Below, in pieces: positions 26,838 through 34,809 of a stretch of 64,000 nt of DNA. The notes under the pieces are model-generated. The model saw only the letters and a program-made list of their open reading frames with translations. It did not search any database and was not told the DNA's origin. A program made the translations under genes and the position numbers. How positions within the stretch are numbered: position 1 is the first letter of the stretch; every line of letters starts with the position of its first letter. The DNA is from Thermoanaerobacterales bacterium (GTDB taxonomy: Bacteria > Bacillota > Desulfotomaculia > Desulfotomaculales > JASEER01), in assembly GCA_030019475.1 (NCBI GenBank), contig JASEER010000004.1, forward strand, positions 24,823-88,822, written 5' to 3'.

Positions 26838-27107
26838 CTACTGGGAGAGAGTTCGAATCCCCAGGAAAATGAGGGCCACTCCGGCGAGGACGAGGAGCAT
26901 GCCTTGCGGCGACAGGCGGGCGGCCAGGCCGCAGAGGCCGAGGGCGGTGACCAGCAGGAGCACCGTCGGCCCGACAATGGCCAGGGAGGCGTTGATCTTA
27001 ACGGCCGTTTCGACGCGTCCGAAGTACAGCATGAGCATCGCCGCCGAAAACTCGATCGAAGCCGAGAGGAAACGCAGGCCGGCCATGCCCCAAACCAGCT
27101 TTTCCAC
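26838..27107 (-). CDS. yqhV: YqhV-family (DUF2619) membrane protein
   Basis: 89 residues with three predicted membrane segments. EKLVWGMAGLRFLSASIEFSAAMLML, RVETAVKINASLAIVGPTVLLLVTALGL and GMLLVLAGVALIFLGIR match YqhV, which in Bacillus lies beside spoIIIA; its function is unknown. The GTG at 27107 has AAGGAGGA about 9 bases upstream; the long in-frame extension to 27350 has no homology. A possible sigma-E-like promoter lies upstream. It is followed by the pyr promoter. Confidence 0.85.
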   Translation of the reverse strand: MEKLVWGMAGLRFLSASIEFSAAMLMLYFGRVETAVKINASLAIVGPTVLLLVTALGLCGLAARLSPQGMLLVLAGVALIFLGIRTLSQ

Positions 27108-27152
27108 CGGGGAATCTCCTCCTTCCATGAAACACCGTTCGTCCCTCCCCTT

Positions 27153-27179
27153 TCTATATGCCGTCCCGACGCCGCATAT
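27153..27179 (-). promoter_or_regulatory. Possible sigma-E-type sporulation promoter for yqhV
   Basis: On the minus strand ATATG (27179-27175), 14 bases, CATATAGA (27160-27153). This resembles the Bacillus sigma-E consensus ATATT-N14-CATACA.T. The transcript would start about 40 bases upstream of yqhV. Tentative. Confidence 0.35.
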
Positions 27180-27221
27180 GGCAACCGGGGCGGAGGGACA
27201 ATAGCCTGAGGGGGTCGACTG

Positions 27222-28445
27222 ATGGACGGTAAGCAGCGCCTGGCATTGGCCGCGCTCAGCACGGTACCCTTCGCGATGGTCCTGGGAAACTCCATGCTCA
27301 TCCCGATCCTGCCCCAGATGCAGCGTTCCCTGGATCTCACATCCCTGCAAACCAGCCTGGTGATCACCCTTTTCTCCGTTCCTGCAGGACTGACCATCCC
27401 TTTCTCAGGCTTCCTTTCCGATTGTCTGGGACGGAAAAAGGTTATTATCCCGGCGCTGCTCCTTTACGGCATCGGGGGGCTGGTCGCGGGAGCGGCGGCG
27501 CTGATGGAATGGGGGGGCGCCTTTGCAATCATCCTCGTCGGGCGTATTCTGCAGGGAATCGGAGCGGCCGGGACGGCCCCCATCGCCATGGCCCTTACCG
27601 GCGACATGTTCCAGGGGCCGGTCCGCAGTAAGGCCCTGGGAGTCATTGAAGCGGCGAACGGCGGAGGAAAGGTGCTCAGCCCCATCCTCGGGTCGGCCCT
27701 GGGTTTGTTGTCCTGGTTTGCTCCCTTCTTCGTTTTCCCGGTCATTAACGCCTTTTCGGCCGGGGCGATCTGGCTCGGCGTCAAGGAGCCGGAAGGCTTG
27801 CGTACCCGGCGCGGGATACGGGAGTACCTGCGCTCCTTCGCGCAGGTCTTCTCCAAGAAGACCGCGCTGTTACTCACATCCTTCTTCGCCGGGAGTCTGG
27901 CCCTTCTGACCCTTTTCGGGCTCCTCTTCTTCCTTTCCGACCACCTGGAGCAACGGTACCGCCTGGACGGCATCCTTAAGGGCCTCGCTCTGGCCGTGCC
28001 CGTACTTTTTATGGCGGCTACGGCCTACGGCACCGGCGCGGTTATCAAGCGCCGCGCTCTCCTCATGAAGATCCTTATCGTCAGCGGCATGGGCGTGACG
28101 GCCGGGGCCCTGGCTTTGTTCCCCTGCTGCCGCACCACTTTCTTTTTCTTCACTGCAGTGTCCGCCATCGGTATCGGCACCGGACTGGTCCTCCCCTGCC
28201 TGAACACCATCATCACCAGCGCCAGCGATGCGGATGAGCGAGGGCTGGTGACCGCGCTTTACGGCGGGGTGCGCTTCCTGGGCGTGGCCGCCGGACCGCC
28301 CCTCTTCAGTCTCCTGCTGGGGTTCAGCCTTGAAGCCATGTCATGGGTGACGGCGTCGGCCAGCGCCGTCGCCGCCGTCCTGGCCTTCGCCTTTATCCGC
28401 GTCCGCGACATCTCTGCGCAGTCCTCGCCCCAGTCCAGGCGGTAA
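27222..28445 (+). CDS. Major facilitator superfamily transporter
   Basis: 407 residues and about 12 hydrophobic segments. MFS motif A in loop 2-3 (GFLSDCLGRKKVIIPALL), and LVGRILQGIGAAGTAPIAMALTGDMF resembling the motif of 14-TMS/12-TMS drug-efflux members. The substrate is unknown; the similarity is to multidrug/organic-anion exporters. ATG start with GAGGGGGT upstream. It is followed after 69 bases by comA on the same strand, so it could export or import a product linked to sulfolactate metabolism, but that is speculation from gene order. Confidence 0.85.
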   Translation: MDGKQRLALAALSTVPFAMVLGNSMLIPILPQMQRSLDLTSLQTSLVITLFSVPAGLTIPFSGFLSDCLGRKKVIIPALLLYGIGGLVAGAAALMEWGGAFAIILVGRILQGIGAAGTAPIAMALTGDMFQGPVRSKALGVIEAANGGGKVLSPILGSALGLLSWFAPFFVFPVINAFSAGAIWLGVKEPEGLRTRRGIREYLRSFAQVFSKKTALLLTSFFAGSLALLTLFGLLFFLSDHLEQRYRLDGILKGLALAVPVLFMAATAYGTGAVIKRRALLMKILIVSGMGVTAGALALFPCCRTTFFFFTAVSAIGIGTGLVLPCLNTIITSASDADERGLVTALYGGVRFLGVAAGPPLFSLLLGFSLEAMSWVTASASAVAAVLAFAFIRVRDISAQSSPQSRR

Positions 28446-28514
28446 CACCTTCTGGAAATCCTGCATACATTACCCCAAAGCCATCCTGTGGCCGAACTGA
28501 AAGGAGTTGGCAGA

Positions 28515-29309
28515 ATGGAAGACTGGCGGGAGATGGTGGCCTTTCCCTTGCCCGGCCGCAGCAGAAAACCCCGCCGGCGCGGCCTGACCATGGTCTTGGA
28601 CAAGGGTCTTGGGCTGGGCGAGACGAAGGATCTGCTGGAAATCGCGGAGGAACACATCGATTTCATTAAACTGGGGTTTGGTACCTCGGCCCTTTATGCC
28701 GACGGCGTCTTGCGTGAGAAAATCGAGCTTGTGCGGCGCTACGGGGTGGATATCTATCCCGGCGGCACCTTTCTCGAAATAGCGGCGGCGCAGGGGAAGC
28801 TCGCTCAGTTCCTGTGGCTCGCGCGGGACCTCGGCTTTACGGCCGTTGAGGTTTCGGACGGTACCATTGCCATGGACCCCGCCGACCGGGTAGACGCCAT
28901 CCGGCGCGCACGGGACCTCGGGTTGACCGTCCTGACCGAGGTGGGGAAAAAGGATCCGCGCGCCACGGTGTCCTCCGCCGAACTGGCGGACCAGGCCCTG
29001 AATGATCTCAATGCCGGCGCCGACTGGGTGATCGTGGAGGCGCGCGAGTTCGGTAAAAACGTGGTTATCTACGATCAGGCCGGCCGTCTAAAACCGGGCG
29101 TCCTGGAGTCCTTTCTGGGTGTCATCCCTGACAGTACAAAGGTGATCTGGGAGGCGCCCTTGAAGGACCAGCAGCAGGAACTGATCCTGCGTTTCGGGCC
29201 GGATGTAAACCTGGGGAATATCCCGCCGCAGGAGATCCTGTCGCTGGAGGCCCTGCGCGTCGGACTGCGGGGCGACACGCTGCGATTCTGTATGTCGCGC
29301 CTGGGATAG
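28515..29309 (+). CDS. comA: Phosphosulfolactate synthase
   Basis: 264 residues of the ComA family: RGLTMVLDKGLGLGETKDLLEIAEEHIDFIKLGFGTSALY, YPGGTFLEIA, EVSDGTIAM, TEVGKKDP, GADWVIVEAREFGKNVVIYD and GPDVNLGNIPPQEILSLEALRVGLRGDT. The enzyme adds sulfite to phosphoenolpyruvate to give phosphosulfolactate, the first step of coenzyme M synthesis in methanogens; in Bacillus the homologue YitD serves sulfolactate formation in spores. No comB phosphatase is adjacent. The ATG at 28515 follows AAAGGAG. Sulfolactate accumulation in the spore is the most likely role here (inference). Confidence 0.92.
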   Translation: MEDWREMVAFPLPGRSRKPRRRGLTMVLDKGLGLGETKDLLEIAEEHIDFIKLGFGTSALYADGVLREKIELVRRYGVDIYPGGTFLEIAAAQGKLAQFLWLARDLGFTAVEVSDGTIAMDPADRVDAIRRARDLGLTVLTEVGKKDPRATVSSAELADQALNDLNAGADWVIVEAREFGKNVVIYDQAGRLKPGVLESFLGVIPDSTKVIWEAPLKDQQQELILRFGPDVNLGNIPPQEILSLEALRVGLRGDTLRFCMSRLG

Positions 29310-29400
29310 GATCTCCGGAGGTCTAAAACAGAAGGCCGTCACATACCGTATGTCAGAGGGAGAAAATGAAGAGACAGCCGGAACACGAAAGGCGGAGACA

Positions 29401-29853
29401 ATGACGCCCGAACTGATTCTGACGGCCCTGCTGATTGTCGGGCTGGTGGCCAAATCGAGCCTCATCGCCGCCGCATCCTGTATTCTCCTAATCATCAGAC
29501 TGGCGAACTTCCAGTCTGTTTTTCATTTCCTGGAGAAACAGGGGCTTGATATCGGGCTGCTCTTTCTCCTGATGACCATCATGGTCCCGCTGGCGAGCGG
29601 GAAGGTCGGTGTGATGGAGATTGTAGGCAGCCTGTGTACCCTGACCGGCCTGTTCGCCTTTTTGGGCGGGGCGCTGGCCACGCACCTTAACAGCGAAGGG
29701 CTTAAGATGCTGCAGCTCGACCCGGAGATCATCTTCGGGCTAATCATCGGCTCCATTTTCGGCATTGTGTTCCTCGGAGGTATACCCGTGGGGCCGCTGA
29801 TGGCCGCCGGGATTGCCGCGCTCTTCGCCGAGTTCGCCCGCTATTTCCGTTGA
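29401..29853 (+). CDS. DUF441 membrane protein (YtwI-like)
   Basis: 150 residues with four to five membrane segments. PELILTALLIVGLVAKSSLIAAASCILLIIRL, FLEKQGLDIGLLFLLMTIMVPLASGKV and DPEIIFGLIIGSIFGIVFLGGIPVGPLMAAGIAAL match the DUF441/YtwI family, whose function is unknown. The ATG at 29401 is chosen with GGAG upstream, 17 codons inside a longer frame. Its 3' end overlaps the convergent rluD gene by 13 bases. Confidence 0.88.
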   Translation: MTPELILTALLIVGLVAKSSLIAAASCILLIIRLANFQSVFHFLEKQGLDIGLLFLLMTIMVPLASGKVGVMEIVGSLCTLTGLFAFLGGALATHLNSEGLKMLQLDPEIIFGLIIGSIFGIVFLGGIPVGPLMAAGIAALFAEFARYFR

Positions 29854-30764
29854 GCTCCCAGGCGGTCCAAAACGGACTGCAATTCACCCGGCAGCGGTGC
29901 CTCGAACTCCAGGTAGTTCCCGCTCGAAGGATGAATAAAACCCAGGCGTCCGGCATGCAGGAACTGCCCTGACAGTCCCAGTTCGGCCCTGGCGTGACCG
30001 TACTTCAGGTCGGCCACCAGCGGATGGCCGATGTGTGCCAGGTGCACGCGGATCTGGTGCGTCCGCCCGGTCTCCAGGCGGAGGCGCAACAGCGTATACG
30101 CACCGTAACGGCCCATAACGCGATAGTGGGTCACGGCCGGCCGGCCGTTGCGCGGGACAACGGCCATGCGCTGACGGTCCCGCGGATGGCGGCCTATAGG
30201 CGCCGCGATGGTCCCTTCCTCCACCGTCAAACGGCCGTGTGCCAGGCCGATATACTCCCGGGTGACCGCACGAGCCTTCAACTGGGCGGCCAGCGCGAGG
30301 TGGGCGCCGTCATTCTTGGCGACCATGAGCAGGCCCGACGTATCCTTGTCCAGGCGGTGGACAATGCCCGGACGGAGTACGCCGTTAATGCCCGAGAGGT
30401 CGCGGCAATGGTAAAGCAGGGCATTGACCAGGGTGCCGCGGTAGTTGCCGACCGCCGGGTGGACGACCATCCCGCGGGGCTTGTTGACCACGATTACGTC
30501 CCCGTCCTCATAATAGATGTCCAGCGGAATGGGCTCGGGTCGGATGGAAGGCGCCTCGGGTTCCGGGATCTCGAGTGCCACGATGTCCCCGGCGCGGAGG
30601 CGGTATGCCTGGCGCGCCGGAACACCGTTGACGGTCGCCCGGTTCTCACGAATAAGGTGCTGGATACGCGAGCGGGTAAGGTCCGAGTGCTCATTGGCGA
30701 GGAAAACGTCCAGTCTGAGCCCCGAGTCCTCTTCATCGGCCTCAAGCCGGCTCAGAACCGTCAT
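29841..30764 (-). CDS. rluD: RluA/RluD-family 23S rRNA pseudouridine synthase
   Basis: 307 residues: N-terminal S4 domain (RLDVFLANEHSDLTRSRIQHLIRENRATVNGVPA) and catalytic domain with GIVHRLDKDTSGLLMVAKN (HRLD, the catalytic Asp), RLETGRTHQIRVHLAHIGHPLVAD and HAGRLGFIHP. It isomerises uridines in 23S rRNA; the exact site cannot be read from sequence (Bacillus homologue YlyB). Its ATG overlaps the lspA stop by 4 bases, an order conserved in Firmicutes, where lspA and ylyB precede pyrR. Confidence 0.93.
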   Translation of the reverse strand: MTVLSRLEADEEDSGLRLDVFLANEHSDLTRSRIQHLIRENRATVNGVPARQAYRLRAGDIVALEIPEPEAPSIRPEPIPLDIYYEDGDVIVVNKPRGMVVHPAVGNYRGTLVNALLYHCRDLSGINGVLRPGIVHRLDKDTSGLLMVAKNDGAHLALAAQLKARAVTREYIGLAHGRLTVEEGTIAAPIGRHPRDRQRMAVVPRNGRPAVTHYRVMGRYGAYTLLRLRLETGRTHQIRVHLAHIGHPLVADLKYGHARAELGLSGQFLHAGRLGFIHPSSGNYLEFEAPLPGELQSVLDRLGAQRK

Positions 30765-31207
30765 GCGCCCGCACCGCCGCGGCCCGAGCCACGAAGGGTG
30801 GCCAGGACGATAAGGATCGCTCCAAGGGAGATGTATACATCGGCCAGGTTGAAGACCGGCCAGAAGCGCAAATCAAGAAAGTCGATTACCTGGCCGAGAC
30901 GCAGCCGGTCGAGAAGGTTGCCGAGCCCCCCGCTCAGTATCAAGGCCAGGGGCAGCCCCAGCCCCAGGTCCAGGAGACGGCGGTGAAAAGCTACAGCAAC
31001 GGCGATAACAATCAGCGTGACCATGACCAGCGCCGCCCCATGCCCGGGGAAGAGGTTAAAGGCCGCGCCCGGGTTCCGGGCGTGGGTCAGCCAAAGCACC
31101 CCGGGGATGAGAGGGACGCTTTCCCCGCGCGTAAGGAAGACTGTTACCGCCCACTTCGTAAGCTGATCCAGGCCGACCAGAGTGAGGACGGCCAGCCAAA
31201 AGCGCAA
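30761..31207 (-). CDS. lspA: Signal peptidase II (lipoprotein signal peptidase)
   Basis: 148 residues, four membrane segments. DQLTKWAV, NPGAAFNLFPG and the catalytic pair region GGLGNLLDRLRLGQVIDFLDLRFWPVFNLADVYISLGAILI (active-site Asp in NLLDR and NLADV) are all present. It cleaves prolipoproteins before the lipidated Cys, so it would process the lipoproteins at 14.4 and 15.7 kb. The TTG at 31207 follows GGGAGG by 9 bases; the frame extends far upstream through the selC locus without homology. Confidence 0.95.
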   Translation of the reverse strand: MRFWLAVLTLVGLDQLTKWAVTVFLTRGESVPLIPGVLWLTHARNPGAAFNLFPGHGAALVMVTLIVIAVAVAFHRRLLDLGLGLPLALILSGGLGNLLDRLRLGQVIDFLDLRFWPVFNLADVYISLGAILIVLATLRGSGRGGAGA

Positions 31208-31290
31208 TACAGGAGACCTCCCTATGGCGACGTAAGTTAATGGTAGCAGATGGGGATTGGGCGGGTCAACCGGCCATCGCTGACTGGGAC

Positions 31291-31320
31291 TTGGCCCGCG
31301 GCAATTTGCCATGCTATAAT
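31291..31320 (+). promoter_or_regulatory. Promoter of selC
   Basis: TTGGCC (31291-31296), 18-base spacer, TATAAT (31315-31320): a good housekeeping promoter whose start would lie a few bases to about 20 bases before the tRNA. Confidence 0.75.
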
Positions 31321-31345
31321 GAGTGAGTGCGGCTCGTCTGAATAC

Positions 31346-31439
31346 GGGGGTGGATGGGTCCTGGTGGACCTCCCGGTCTTCAAAACCGGTCGCGGGGTGA
31401 GAAACCCCGGGTGGGTTCGATTCCCACACACTCCCGCCA
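31346..31439 (+). tRNA. selC: tRNA-Sec (anticodon TCA)
   Basis: 94 bases with CCA encoded. Anticodon loop CTTCAAA (TCA at 31380-31382) on a 5-bp stem, 6-bp D stem with a 4-base loop, long variable arm (CGGGG...CCCCG), 5-bp T stem GTGGG/CCCAC with TTCGATT loop, and a long acceptor stem with discriminator G. These are hallmarks of selenocysteine tRNA. Of the eight acceptor pairs, seven form (one G-U) and the last, nearest the T stem, is a G-A mismatch. The host should therefore make selenoproteins; no selA, selB or selD lies in the window. Confidence 0.95.
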
Positions 31440-31482
31440 TATTACAATACAACCGGACATTTATGGTAAGGCAAGGATTCCA

Positions 31483-31511
31483 GGGGGGCGGTAACCGCCC
31501 CCCTTTGTTTG
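31483..31511 (+). terminator. Intrinsic terminator of selC
   Basis: GGGGGGCGG-taa-CCGCCCCCC (9 bp) followed by TTTGTTTG, 44 bases after the tRNA. Confidence 0.88.
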
Positions 31512-31606
31512 TCCTTTGCAGTGAAACCCGCCCGTACCCCGGCTACCTGCCTTTCCCGCGGGGAGAATCTTAAAACTAATAACGAATATCAATAACACTA
31601 CGCGGC

Positions 31607-31627
31607 TTACCAGTGTGTTACTGGTAA
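31607..31627. promoter_or_regulatory. Inverted repeat upstream of the phosphate transporter
   Basis: TTACCAGT-5-ACTGGTAA, an 8-bp perfect dyad 47 bases before the pit start, next to an A/T-rich patch (about 31570-31600) that is the probable promoter. It does not resemble a PHO box and may be an operator or a leader hairpin. Confidence 0.45.
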
Positions 31628-31674
31628 CCCGCCGGCTAAAAACGCCTTTCCAGGGCCGTGCCCGGGAGGAACTT

Positions 31675-32679
31675 ATGGAATCCGATTTCGCATTTGTTGT
31701 TGCCGTAGTGGTTTTGGCCCTGGCCTTTGACTTTATAAACGGCTTTCATGATACGGCCAACTGCGTCGCCACGGCGGTTGCCACCGGGGCCTTGCCCCCC
31801 AGGCTTGCCGTGGGAACAGCCGCCGCCTTAAACCTCGTCGGGGCGCTGGCCTTTACCGGGGTGGCGCGCACCGTAGGCGGGGGCATCGCCAACCCGTGGG
31901 CTTTGGAACACGGGTTGTACGCGGTGCTCGCCGCCCTTATGGCCGCGATCCTGTGGAACCTGGCCACGTGGTGGCTGGGCCTTCCAAGCAGTTCTTCACA
32001 CGCCTTGATCGGTTCCCTGGCAGGGGCCGTTCTGGCGGCCGCCGGCTTCGGAGGGTTGCATTTGCGCGGTTTTATGGTCATCGCCGCGGCGCTCCTCTTC
32101 ACCCCGCCCCTGGCTATGACACTCGGTTTCGGTATGCGGTACCTGATCGGGTTGCTTCCCCTGAGTCCGGATCGACACCGCGCGGAGGCCGTCTTTCGGC
32201 GCGTGCAGGTTTTTACCGCCATCGGGCAGTCGTTCAGCCATGGCACAAATGACGCCCAGAAAACAATGGGCATCATTACGCTTGCCCTGGTGGCGGGCGG
32301 CCTGCAGGGCGACATGAGTATTCCCCTGTGGGTCAAGGTCTCGGCCGCTTCGGCGATGGGCCTGGGCACGGCCTGCGGGGGCTGGCGGATCATCAGGACC
32401 GTCGGCTACAGGATATTCTCCCTCCGACCCCGTAGCGGCGTGTCGGCCGACCTGGCCAGCGTCGCCACCATCATGGGGGCGACGCTGGGCGGACTGCCGG
32501 TCAGTACCACACACGTCGTTTCCTCGGCGATCGTCGGCGTGGGCGTTGCCGGGCGCCCGTCGGACGTCAGGTGGCACACCATGAAAATGATTGTGAGCGC
32601 CTGGATTATTACCCTTCCCGCCACCGCCGTGCTGGCCGCGGTTATTTACACCCTTATCGCCCGGCCCCGGCATTTTTAA
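31675..32679 (+). CDS. pit: Inorganic phosphate (Pit-family) transporter
   Basis: 334 residues, about 9-10 membrane segments. The duplicated PiT signature is present: FDFINGFHDTANCVATAVATGALPP in the N-half and FSHGTNDAQKTMGIITLAL in the C-half, plus LPSSSSHALIGSLAGA and LPVSTTHVVSSAIVGVG. It moves metal-phosphate by proton or sodium symport. The ATG follows GGGAGG. No PhoU-like partner is adjacent. It is monocistronic: it has its own regulatory dyad upstream and a terminator downstream. Confidence 0.93.
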   Translation: MESDFAFVVAVVVLALAFDFINGFHDTANCVATAVATGALPPRLAVGTAAALNLVGALAFTGVARTVGGGIANPWALEHGLYAVLAALMAAILWNLATWWLGLPSSSSHALIGSLAGAVLAAAGFGGLHLRGFMVIAAALLFTPPLAMTLGFGMRYLIGLLPLSPDRHRAEAVFRRVQVFTAIGQSFSHGTNDAQKTMGIITLALVAGGLQGDMSIPLWVKVSAASAMGLGTACGGWRIIRTVGYRIFSLRPRSGVSADLASVATIMGATLGGLPVSTTHVVSSAIVGVGVAGRPSDVRWHTMKMIVSAWIITLPATAVLAAVIYTLIARPRHF

Positions 32680-32687
32680 CAGCAAGA

Positions 32688-32714
32688 GGATACCCCGCGG
32701 GGGTATCCCTTTCT
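32688..32714. terminator. Terminator between pit and rnj
   Basis: GGATACCCC-gcg-GGGGTATCC, a perfect 9-bp stem followed on the plus strand by CTTTCT. It lies between the convergent ends of pit and rnj and may serve both. Confidence 0.75.
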
Positions 32715-32763
32715 GCTTCGTCTATCCTGCTTACTCCACCGTGAGCGGGGGTGCTCGTGCCGC

Positions 32764-34428
32764 CTAGACCTCCATAATAATCGGAAGGATCATCGGGCGC
32801 CGCCCGGTCTTTTCGTAGAGGAACTTGCTGAGTGTGTCACGGGTTTCCGACTTGATCGTCGCCCATTCCGTGATCTTACGCTGCATGCACTGGTCCAGCG
32901 TAGCCCGCACGCGTTCCCGGGCCTCGTCCATCAGGTGTTCCGACTCGCGCACGTAAACGAAGCCGCGCGAGACGATGTCCGGACCGGCGAGAACCATTCC
33001 GTTCTCGATGTCGATGGTCACTACCACGATCAGGATACCGTCCTGGGCCAGCTGTTTGCGGTCGCGCAGGACAATGTTACCCACGTCGCCCACGCCCAAA
33101 CCGTCTACCAGAACGCGACCGGCGGTCACGCGCCCGGCGACGCGCCCTGCCTTGCGGGTGAATTCGAGAACCATGCCGTTCTCCGGGACAAAGACGTTCT
33201 CCGCAGGCACCCCCATCTCCCGGGCCAGTTCGGCGTGCTTCTTCAGCATGCGGTACTCGCCGTGAACCGGTACAAAGAACTTCGGGCGGACGAGGCTGAT
33301 CATCAGCTTAAGCTCCTGCTGGCTCGGATGCCCGGAAACGTGGATGCCCGACGCCGGCTCGTAGTACACGTTCGCCCCACGCCGGAAGAGGTGGTCGATA
33401 ACGCGGGCCACCAGCTTCTCGTTCCCGGGGATGGGCGAGGCGGAAATAATGATCGAATCCCCCGGGACAATCTCCACCTGCCGGTGATCGCTGAGGGCCA
33501 TCCGTGTCAGGGCGGACATCGGCTCACCCTGGCTGCCGGTCGTCAAGAGAACCACCTGGCTACGCGGCAGGCGATTGGCCTCCTCCAGTTCGACCAATGT
33601 CCCCGGCGGGATCTGTAAGTAGCCCAGCTCGTGGGCGATATTCACGACGTTGACCATGCTCCGCCCGACCACGGCCACCTTGCGGTTATACTTATGTGCC
33701 GTGGTAATCGCCTGCTGCAGCCGGTGAACGTTGGAGGCAAAGGTGGCGACCAGGATACGCTCCTTCGCCGTGCCGAAGACCTGATCAAACATCGCCCCCA
33801 CGGCGCTCTCGGACTCGGTATAGCCCGGGCGCTCCACGTTGGTGCTGTCCGAAAGAAGAACCAAGACGCCCCTTTCACCCACCTGAGAAAAACGGTGCAG
33901 ATCGGTGATCTGGCCGTCCACGGGGGTGTAGTCGATCTTGAAGTCTCCGGTGTGCACCACCGTGCCTATCGGGGTGTTAATAACCATCGCCACCGCATCC
34001 GGCACGCTGTGGGAAACGCGGATGAACTCCACGGTAAAGCAACCGATAGAAACGCTCTCCCGCGGTTTGACGGCATGAAGTTCCACCTGCCCTTCAAAGC
34101 CCTGCTCTCTAAGCTTGCCTTCCAGGAGACCGAGGGTGAGCCGGGTACCGTACACGGGAATGTTAATCTGCTTCAGGACGTAAGGAAGGCCGCCGATATG
34201 GTCTTCATGGCCGTGGGTTAAAACGATCGCCCGCACCCGCTCACGGTTTTCGATAAGGTACGTGACGTCCGGGATGACGATATCAATCCCGAGGAGTTCT
34301 TCCTCCGGAAACATAAGACCGGCGTCGATAACCAGGATATCGTTACCATAGCGGATGGCGGTCATGTTTTTGCCGATCTCGCCCAGACCGCCCAATGGGA
34401 CAATCTGAAGTTTTTGCTCGCGCGTCAG
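32764..34428 (-). CDS. rnj: Ribonuclease J (apparent CTG start)
   Basis: 554 residues, the standard RNase J length. Metallo-beta-lactamase core with LTHGHEDHIGG (HxHxDH), GTVVHTGDFKID and SDSTN; beta-CASP motifs ATFASNVHRLQQ, GNEKLVARVIDHL and HVSGHPSQQELKLMI; and a C-terminal domain (IIMEV end). It acts as a 5'-3' exo- and endoribonuclease. The family N-terminus KLQIVPLGGLGEIGKNM requires starting upstream of a TTG at 34395. The only in-frame candidate is CTG 34428-34426, 5 bases after AGGAGGTG. A leader of about 215 bases separates it from its promoter. Confidence 0.95.
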   Translation of the reverse strand: MTREQKLQIVPLGGLGEIGKNMTAIRYGNDILVIDAGLMFPEEELLGIDIVIPDVTYLIENRERVRAIVLTHGHEDHIGGLPYVLKQINIPVYGTRLTLGLLEGKLREQGFEGQVELHAVKPRESVSIGCFTVEFIRVSHSVPDAVAMVINTPIGTVVHTGDFKIDYTPVDGQITDLHRFSQVGERGVLVLLSDSTNVERPGYTESESAVGAMFDQVFGTAKERILVATFASNVHRLQQAITTAHKYNRKVAVVGRSMVNVVNIAHELGYLQIPPGTLVELEEANRLPRSQVVLLTTGSQGEPMSALTRMALSDHRQVEIVPGDSIIISASPIPGNEKLVARVIDHLFRRGANVYYEPASGIHVSGHPSQQELKLMISLVRPKFFVPVHGEYRMLKKHAELAREMGVPAENVFVPENGMVLEFTRKAGRVAGRVTAGRVLVDGLGVGDVGNIVLRDRKQLAQDGILIVVVTIDIENGMVLAGPDIVSRGFVYVRESEHLMDEARERVRATLDQCMQRKITEWATIKSETRDTLSKFLYEKTGRRPMILPIIMEV

Positions 34429-34643
34429 GTATGCACCTCCTGCCGTGCGGGCGTAAAACCATCAGCATGAAACAAGAGGGCACTGCATGTCCTGGATCCG
34501 GTCACCATGGGGGAGCCCCGCGGTACTCCGGCGACCCATGGCCACGGCTCTGCCTGGACGCCCTCCGTTCCTGTTGCGGCATCACGCCCGACGCATGATT
34601 TTGCTTTTACTGAAACAGCGGTACCCGTCCGTCCTATCAGCTA
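34429..34643 (-). other. Long untranslated leader of rnj
   Basis: About 215 bases between the predicted transcription start and the rnj CTG, with no ORF of note. It contains a dyad around CCATGG (34506-34542: CCATGGGGGAGCC...CCCATGG) that could form a hairpin. No known riboswitch recognised. An autoregulatory target of RNase J is possible. Confidence 0.4.
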
Positions 34644-34649
34644 TTGTCA

Positions 34650-34678
34650 ATTATATCGAATAAGCGCATAGGAAACAA
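34650..34678 (-). promoter_or_regulatory. Promoter of rnj
   Basis: On the minus strand TTGTTT (34678-34673), 17-base spacer, TATAAT (34655-34650). It lies in the only A/T-rich patch between dapA and rnj. Confidence 0.75.
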
Positions 34679-34759
34679 GCGGCAGGCTTTTCCCCCCGGC
34701 GCGGCCGTACCACGGCTTGTGGCGCAGCCGGACCGGAAGGAATGGAGGTCGAAGGGTCT

Positions 34760-34785
34760 AAAAAAGCCGGGCGGTAAAGCCTGGC
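34760..34785 (-). terminator. Terminator after dapA
   Basis: On the minus strand GCCAGG-8-CCCGGC (one A-C mismatch) followed by TTTTTT, 25 bases after the dapA stop. It ends the dapB-dpaAB-asd-dapG-dapA operon. Confidence 0.75.
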
Positions 34786-34809
34786 TGTACTGTTATGGGG
34801 CAGAAGCCG

